Assembly: GCA_025266875.1 (NCBI GenBank)
Contig: JALLLT010000045.1
Span: 186,001-250,000 of the forward strand
From: Fennellomyces sp. T-0311
Taxonomy: Eukaryota; Mucoromycota; Mucoromycetes; Mucorales; Lichtheimiaceae
Direction of reading: 5' to 3'
DNA length: 64,000 nucleotides
A program made the translations under genes and the position numbers. A model generated the notes under the pieces. It was not told the origin of the DNA, did no database searches, and saw nothing but the letters and a program-made list of their open reading frames with translations. Positions 58,744 to 64,000 of this stretch are shown here, one piece after another; the stretch's first letter is position 1; every line of letters starts with the position of its first letter.

Positions 58744-61599
58744 TTGAGGAATAGCAGGAGGCTGTTTCGCTATGATAATGCAATAAATCCTTAGTTTAAG
58801 GAGTATTTTTTACTTGTGCTCTGTTTGTAATAACATTGACGCTACGTACCAATTAAACCACGTACCATGGGCTTATATTTTATAACAAGCATTGTACGCA
58901 CCATCAAAAATCTTATTTTTTAAACAGCTAGAGAATATAAGGTGTAGTTTGGAGTGCCGATTATTCATCACGTTGTTCCACAAATATCTACAGTAGCTGT
59001 ATGCATAATCGTGTGGATCTGGTACGATTTATTATCCTGTCATACCATTTCATGGGTACACTTTAGTTTGACGTGCTCATGGTTCCACATAGCACTATGA
59101 AGTGGTAGCCGGTTCCATTCCATGAGATCAAATATTACGCGGTCAGAATAATATTCGCTCCTTGTCATCAGAAGATGTTCAGATATTTTAAAATAAACGT
59201 CTTCTCCCACTAATATTTAGGAAACCGTTGCCCCATGGGAACGGGAAAAGAATAACTCAATTCAGTAAACCGAATATTCCATCCACGTTTTTCTCTTCCA
59301 ACTCTTGTAATTATTCCGGTATCTATTGTAACATCTAATTTTATAAAGTTTTGGCTATACCCCCTCTCACCGTTCCTTCGCAGTGGAGCTTTTCGCGATG
59401 GTAGCTGAAAGTACTGCCGATTAACTTAAGGGAAGTATACTTAGCCTTTAATCTGCCGCCTGCATATTCCTGTATCTCTATGCACTCAACTTGTTTCATA
59501 GTTTACATTAATGCAATAAACAAGATAGATGGCAGTATTACTATGGGTTTATATCGCTCATAGTGGCAGTATCGCAATAATTAACTCTATCATTTTGAAC
59601 CTGTGTCAAGGGACGGTCTTTACATAATATGCAGTCCGGAGTTTTCCTTAGTTAAGAAAAGAATTCGAATTTGACACTAGCAGCACTGACGGCCCTGGTC
59701 TCTTGCTTTTCTCCTTGAACCAACACCCCCCCTATATAACAATATACTGTCAGATGATCAGGTGTGTCGGCTAGCTCCATATTATTGCTTAGCTATACAC
59801 ATCCGTTGTTTATTTCATGCGCTGCATACATTTCATCCAAGACAACGGGCCACTTGAAACACTTTAAGATCTATGATGGCAGATCTTACTTGTTAGATTA
59901 TTTATGGCAAGTGCTGCTGTCGTTACCAACGAAATCGCGGGTTCTTGCCTAAAGGTATGTCTGTAGCAGTTGCCATATCCTCCGATGTATTGTTCGTTTT
60001 GTTGAGAAGGGAGGTTGAAGGAGAAGTTATCTGCTTGTATGTAAACAAATCCACGCAATTTCATGCAACCGGGATGCCGATTCCGATTTCTATAAACGGC
60101 GCCCTGACGAGACAGCAGCGCAGTGAGTGATCATAGCACCTCCTTTTTAGGCGGTATAACGGAGTTTGAAAAGCCTTTAGGGATTGGTCGATACGGCTGG
60201 CTGGGTGTCTGTCACGCTTTTGGTTGCCATGCTAACAAAATAGAGGCAAAAAAACAGAGGCAAAAAAAGAGATTATGATCTCTAATGAAACGAAGGGGTG
60301 TATGTAGCATTTATGATTTGGGAAGAAGAATAAATTTAGGAAATGCCACGCTGTTTCAGTGGATATAAAAAAACGGCCAATGTGAAGTGAGGAATGTTGA
60401 AAAAGATTACCGTAAAAAAGCAATGTAATAGGGAGATTAATATAAACAAGAGCACAAATTTTTACGTTTCTGCACCATTAGCGTCATTAAATTCATTGGT
60501 ACACGATTAGAATGCTAATGAAGATGACCTTCCTGTTATAAGTTTTGTAAATGCTTCATTAAAAAGCGTGACATCTCTGTATTTAGAAGAGAAGTAATTA
60601 TGTGTCAATTTTTCAGAGGAAAAAGCAACGCGTAGCGTTCGACATATTCCTTTTTTCCCTTTAGTTTATTGCATGACTAAGATTGTCAGGGCCGGTCTGT
60701 GGTGCGGGCGCTGCCATAGATCGGTTTTGTGAAGTTGATCATAGCAGCTAGTGCGGCTGCGAGGTAGGTGCGGGATCAGCTGGGAGAGCAGTGCATCGTC
60801 TGGTAACCATCGTGTACGGTTTACAGACTGTCTGGATCAAACAATATTTTATTATCGTTTTACAAAAGTAATATGACTTGAAGCGCATCGCTATTCGCAT
60901 TCCCGCTCTGCTCGATCTCGATGAGAGTAGAGAAAAAAAACCCATGCGTCAGAGGGTTAAAATTAAGAGTGAAAGTTTGGTGAATCTGGTGAACAAGAGA
61001 AAAGAAAGAGAGTGTGGGGGTCCGTTCTCGAAAGTGCTGGCTGGGTGGAGTCGATGAATCTGTATCACTGAGATCAAGCCAGATGAGTGAATCGTTGAAT
61101 GAAGTCTTCGTATGAACTAGTGAGTTTCTCGTTTCATCCATGTCGCTATTCTCTATTGTACTGCACCGCATGAGCTACTGCCCAGCTGCGGTAGGGGATA
61201 TAACTTTTCTTGCATAGAAAAGGAAATGATAGGGACTGCTGATAGAAAAGTTTCAATCAATCAATGGAAAGCGGTGGTAAACTGTTATGTGGGGTACGGG
61301 ATGCTGTCGCGTATACATGACATCATGGGGTAGCACTGATGTGAAAAGAGCAGAGGTGGTGTGTGATATATGGAAAGGCAGTCGTCAATTCTGGAAGCAA
61401 GCAAAGGGTAGCTGCATGAAGACAATGGCACGCACTGTGTAACGATCCCATCGGTTGACAGCCGAAGTAATCATTGCAGGGTTGGATTTGAGAATGGACG
61501 CCAGAAAGTTGTGTCAGAGTTGCAGCGAAGAAAACAAGAGGGTGGGAAAAACACAGCTTTACCATCCTCCTCTCTCTTTCTTCCACTCCATCCACTATA
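58744..61599. other. Intergenic region, no genes seen
   Basis: 2.9 kb with stops in all frames. A minus-strand 103-codon frame at 60860-61171 is Ser/Thr-rich without family features and is not called. The right end holds the promoter of the 61600 gene. Confidence 0.45.
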
Positions 61600-64000
61600 A
61601 TGGATGCTAACTACGGTGCAACTCGCTTCACTTCTGCCAGCAATCTTCAAATCGACACCATACAACTTTCTGCAGAACGGCTTGAGGACGCAACCAGGCA
61701 TTTGGCAGAGCGTATTCCGGGGAGAGAGAACCTCACCAAAGTCATGAAGGTTTTGAAGAGAAGCGGTCTCGAAGCAACCCAAACATCGACAACTCTTGCA
61801 CAAACCCTGAACAGCAAAAAGGAACACGATGTAGCGATTATGACCGAAAGTAGCCAGAAGGTCAAGGTCCGTAGTCTCTCCCTCCTCGTGGCGCTTGCAT
61901 ACTTGCATGACTGGCGGGTTTATTACTTCTCGACAAGGCGTGCACCACGCGTAATCAACCCGGATGGCAGCAGTGCCGCAATCGCGATGCTCCACCACAT
62001 CGACAGCTTCCTTGGTGCTCCGCCTGAGTGGTTTCAATTAAATGATGTTATCGATTACAAGGTAAGTCGTCAGTAGAAGTTAATATATTAACCTGATGCT
62101 GACCAGATCGCGTTATAGCCTCCCAAAGTTCGGAAACAAAAGCCAAAAGCTTCAAGCAATCAACCAGCTGCATGTAAGAAACGATCGAAAACCATTTCGA
62201 CAACACGCGCGGAACGAGCGACAAGAAGAGCGAAGGGAAGACAAACAGCACCAGTGACGGCCAGCTCTTCACGAACCCCGCGGGCACAGACAGGCATCAA
62301 ACGCGAAGAGGTCATTGATGTGTACGAGGCCGGTGTTGTCAAGCATTTCAAAAGCACCATTATCGATCTTCTGAAAAGCTCTGAAGACAAGACCGATGCT
62401 TTAATGAATCTCAACAACTATGAAGAAAGGCACAACAACGCTCGTGCCCTTCCAAAATTCTTCAATTCAATGAGCGATACAATTGCGGCAAGGCACCCAA
62501 ACATCCTTGATCTATCTAAAGAGTGGTTTTCGGACCGGTTGAAAGGCTACAAAGACTATGACAGGCTCGGTTACTTCCGTAGTCAAGGAAGCTCCTATAT
62601 CGAAGGCATCCGAAAGACACTTGACACCTCCACGGATGAAAATTGGAAGTGTATGGCAACACGGTTCCTCGGTGGAGCCAACGATGGCTGCGATATGGAT
62701 GATACAGTCGCCGGTGATGACAGCGACCCCAGTAACGAGGAGTGTTCAAGCTACGAGGAGAGTTCAAGCGATGAGGACGATTCGAGCGAGAACGGTGATT
62801 CTGGTGCAAAGGATGTAAAGAGCAAACGTAGCAAAGAGAGCCGCACGGTCACGTTTACATTACGATCGATTCTTCGTCCAGAAGTGAACCATGACGAATT
62901 TCTTACCACGGTCCTTCATGAACAGAAACGTGTCGCAGAATGCATGGATGGTCTGAGCGTCGCGGTTGCCAAGCTCACCGAGCTAATCGCAGATGGGTCA
63001 GCAGCGAAAATTTGTGGCGTTCAAGTTGAGAAGCTCGAATTTGACATCAAGAACGTAGCCCCTCAGTTCGATTTCGATAACAAGGAAACCACTGTCCCTG
63101 TGGCGGCTATCCCCAACGACCTCTCTGCTCTGGACAAAGCTGGAATATATTCGTATGCTCATTTTTCCAATCTATTGTCAGGTATAGCATCGCCATACCC
63201 GTATCCACGGCTTTTTAATCTCATTTCCACCTTTTATCAGGCTGTGTAGGTAATAGCATTCGGGAAGGGACTGAACGGAAAGAATTTGCCATGATTCGCA
63301 AGAAAATCAAAAAGTCTACCAAGGCAAAACGTCCTAATATGGAGTTTACTGGGAGCATGACCAATGCGTTACGTGAATTCAGTACAGCGTGCAAAAACCT
63401 TTGGACTCGAAAGAGACACAGACGTGATCTCAGAGTCACGTTGACGGCTCTGTTACGCTTGAATCTTGCGCCAAAGCGAGTTCGTCGCTATCTTGAGCTC
63501 CTGGCAAAGAAAGCTGCCGAGAAGAAACAGAAGAAAAAGGATTCTGCCAAGGGTAAATCAAGAGCAAGAGGTGCCGAATGCGCGCGGTTACTTTCCGATC
63601 TAACCAGGGCCATTGTCCGCCAACGGCCAACACATATCACCGATAACCTCTTGAGGAAGCTTGAGCGCAGCCTGGAGCAGGTACTTGAATTTCGTTTGAA
63701 ACGTCTCAATGCAATCTTCTCTAAATTTTGACTATGTAGAGACGCAAAAGAGCAACTAATGCCAATGCGGTATCGCGCACAAGCGGCGAACAAGACGTGG
63801 TTCCAGATCCAGAGGAATTTCACCCTTTGGATCTGTCTGGTGGCAACGAAGAGGAAGAGGCACCTGCAGGAGGAAAAGAGCAGTCGTCCGATGAAAAGGA
63901 AACCTCTGCAAGAGGAATTCGTGCTCTTGTCGCGATCATCACAGGTATACTCAATAGCAATTCTGAAACAACGACTGCCACGGATATCAAGAATGCGGCC
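61600..64000 (+). CDS. Large uncharacterised protein, 5' part; runs off the window
   Basis: Four exons are visible: 61600-62061, 62119-63181, 63241-63680 and 63740 to the window edge, all in phase (about 740 codons so far). The N-terminal 154 residues are helical (LQIDTIQLSAERLEDATRHL...PPEWFQLNDVIDYK). A strongly basic stretch follows (KVRKQKPKASSNQ...KKRSKTIS), then a folded region (about 200-330: VVKHFKSTIIDLLKSSEDK, DLSKEWFSDRLKGYKDYD), an acidic low-complexity block (SSYEESSSDEDDSSENGD), another folded region, and a very basic exon 3 (KKIKKSTKAKRP, KKAAEKKQKKKDSAKGKSR). Alternating basic and acidic blocks suggest a nuclear protein. It could be a host gene or the carrier protein of a large transposon; I see no transposase motif in the visible part. 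Confidence 0.6.

Noticed and set aside
60860..61171. 103-codon minus-strand frame upstream of the 61600 gene
   Set aside because: Low-complexity Ser/Thr/Phe sequence without family features, inside a probable promoter.
61471..62037. 188-codon minus-strand frame
   Set aside because: Antisense to the first exon of the 61600 gene; no motif.
1..64000. CRISPR arrays, operons and bacterial-type ribosome binding sites
   Set aside because: The window is eukaryotic: spliced genes, GT-AG introns and poly-A-tailed retroelements. No regularly spaced repeats were seen.

Overview
The window is nuclear DNA from a filamentous fungus, most likely Mucoromycota and probably Mucorales. I infer this from many short introns (about 45-80 nt, TRAC-type branch points), small multi-exon genes, tails of non-LTR retrotransposons of a type seen in that group, and several fast-evolving families I cannot place. 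No name is certain from sequence alone. I found no tRNA, rRNA or CRISPR array by eye.

Layout. 1-9 kb is accessory: a decayed zinc-knuckle gene, an intact uncharacterised 597-aa gene (902-3292), an uncharacterised minus-strand spliced gene (about 4.6-5.7 kb), a 5'-truncated LINE with poly-A tail (6.56-8.0 kb) and coding relics. 9-11 kb holds nothing I recognise. 11-24.9 kb is a compact housekeeping block: a Yck-type casein kinase I, a DUF1647-like membrane protein, a ricin-B-fold (QxW) lectin-like gene built from tiny exons, a universal stress protein, a Treslin/Sld3-like replication initiation factor, a small unknown gene, a Cdc34/UBE2R ubiquitin-conjugating enzyme and a mitochondrial dicarboxylate carrier. 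25-27.4 kb is relics. 27.4-36.3 kb holds Cys-Gly metallodipeptidase (Dug1), sulfite reductase beta subunit (Met5) and a membrane-anchored double-psi beta-barrel protein. 36.4-39.9 kb holds a minus-strand relic and a decayed LINE. 40-41.4 kb is a DUF89 damage-control phosphatase.

42.2-58.7 kb is the most striking part: four complete GH3 beta-glucosidase genes in tandem, same strand, all with signal peptides and catalytic residues. Copies 2-4 share an exact 13-bp promoter box. Copies 3 and 4 share a second box, have lost an intron and have a remodelled acid/base loop, so they look like the youngest pair. Together they would supply secreted enzymes that release glucose from cellobiose and related beta-glucosides. 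The last 2.4 kb holds the 5' part of a large unknown gene running off the window.

Functional links: Cdc34 and a Treslin/Sld3-like protein, both tied to the G1/S transition and origin firing, lie head to head within 1 kb. Met5 (sulfide for cysteine) and Dug1 (Cys-Gly breakdown) both belong to sulfur/cysteine metabolism and lie 1.3 kb apart.
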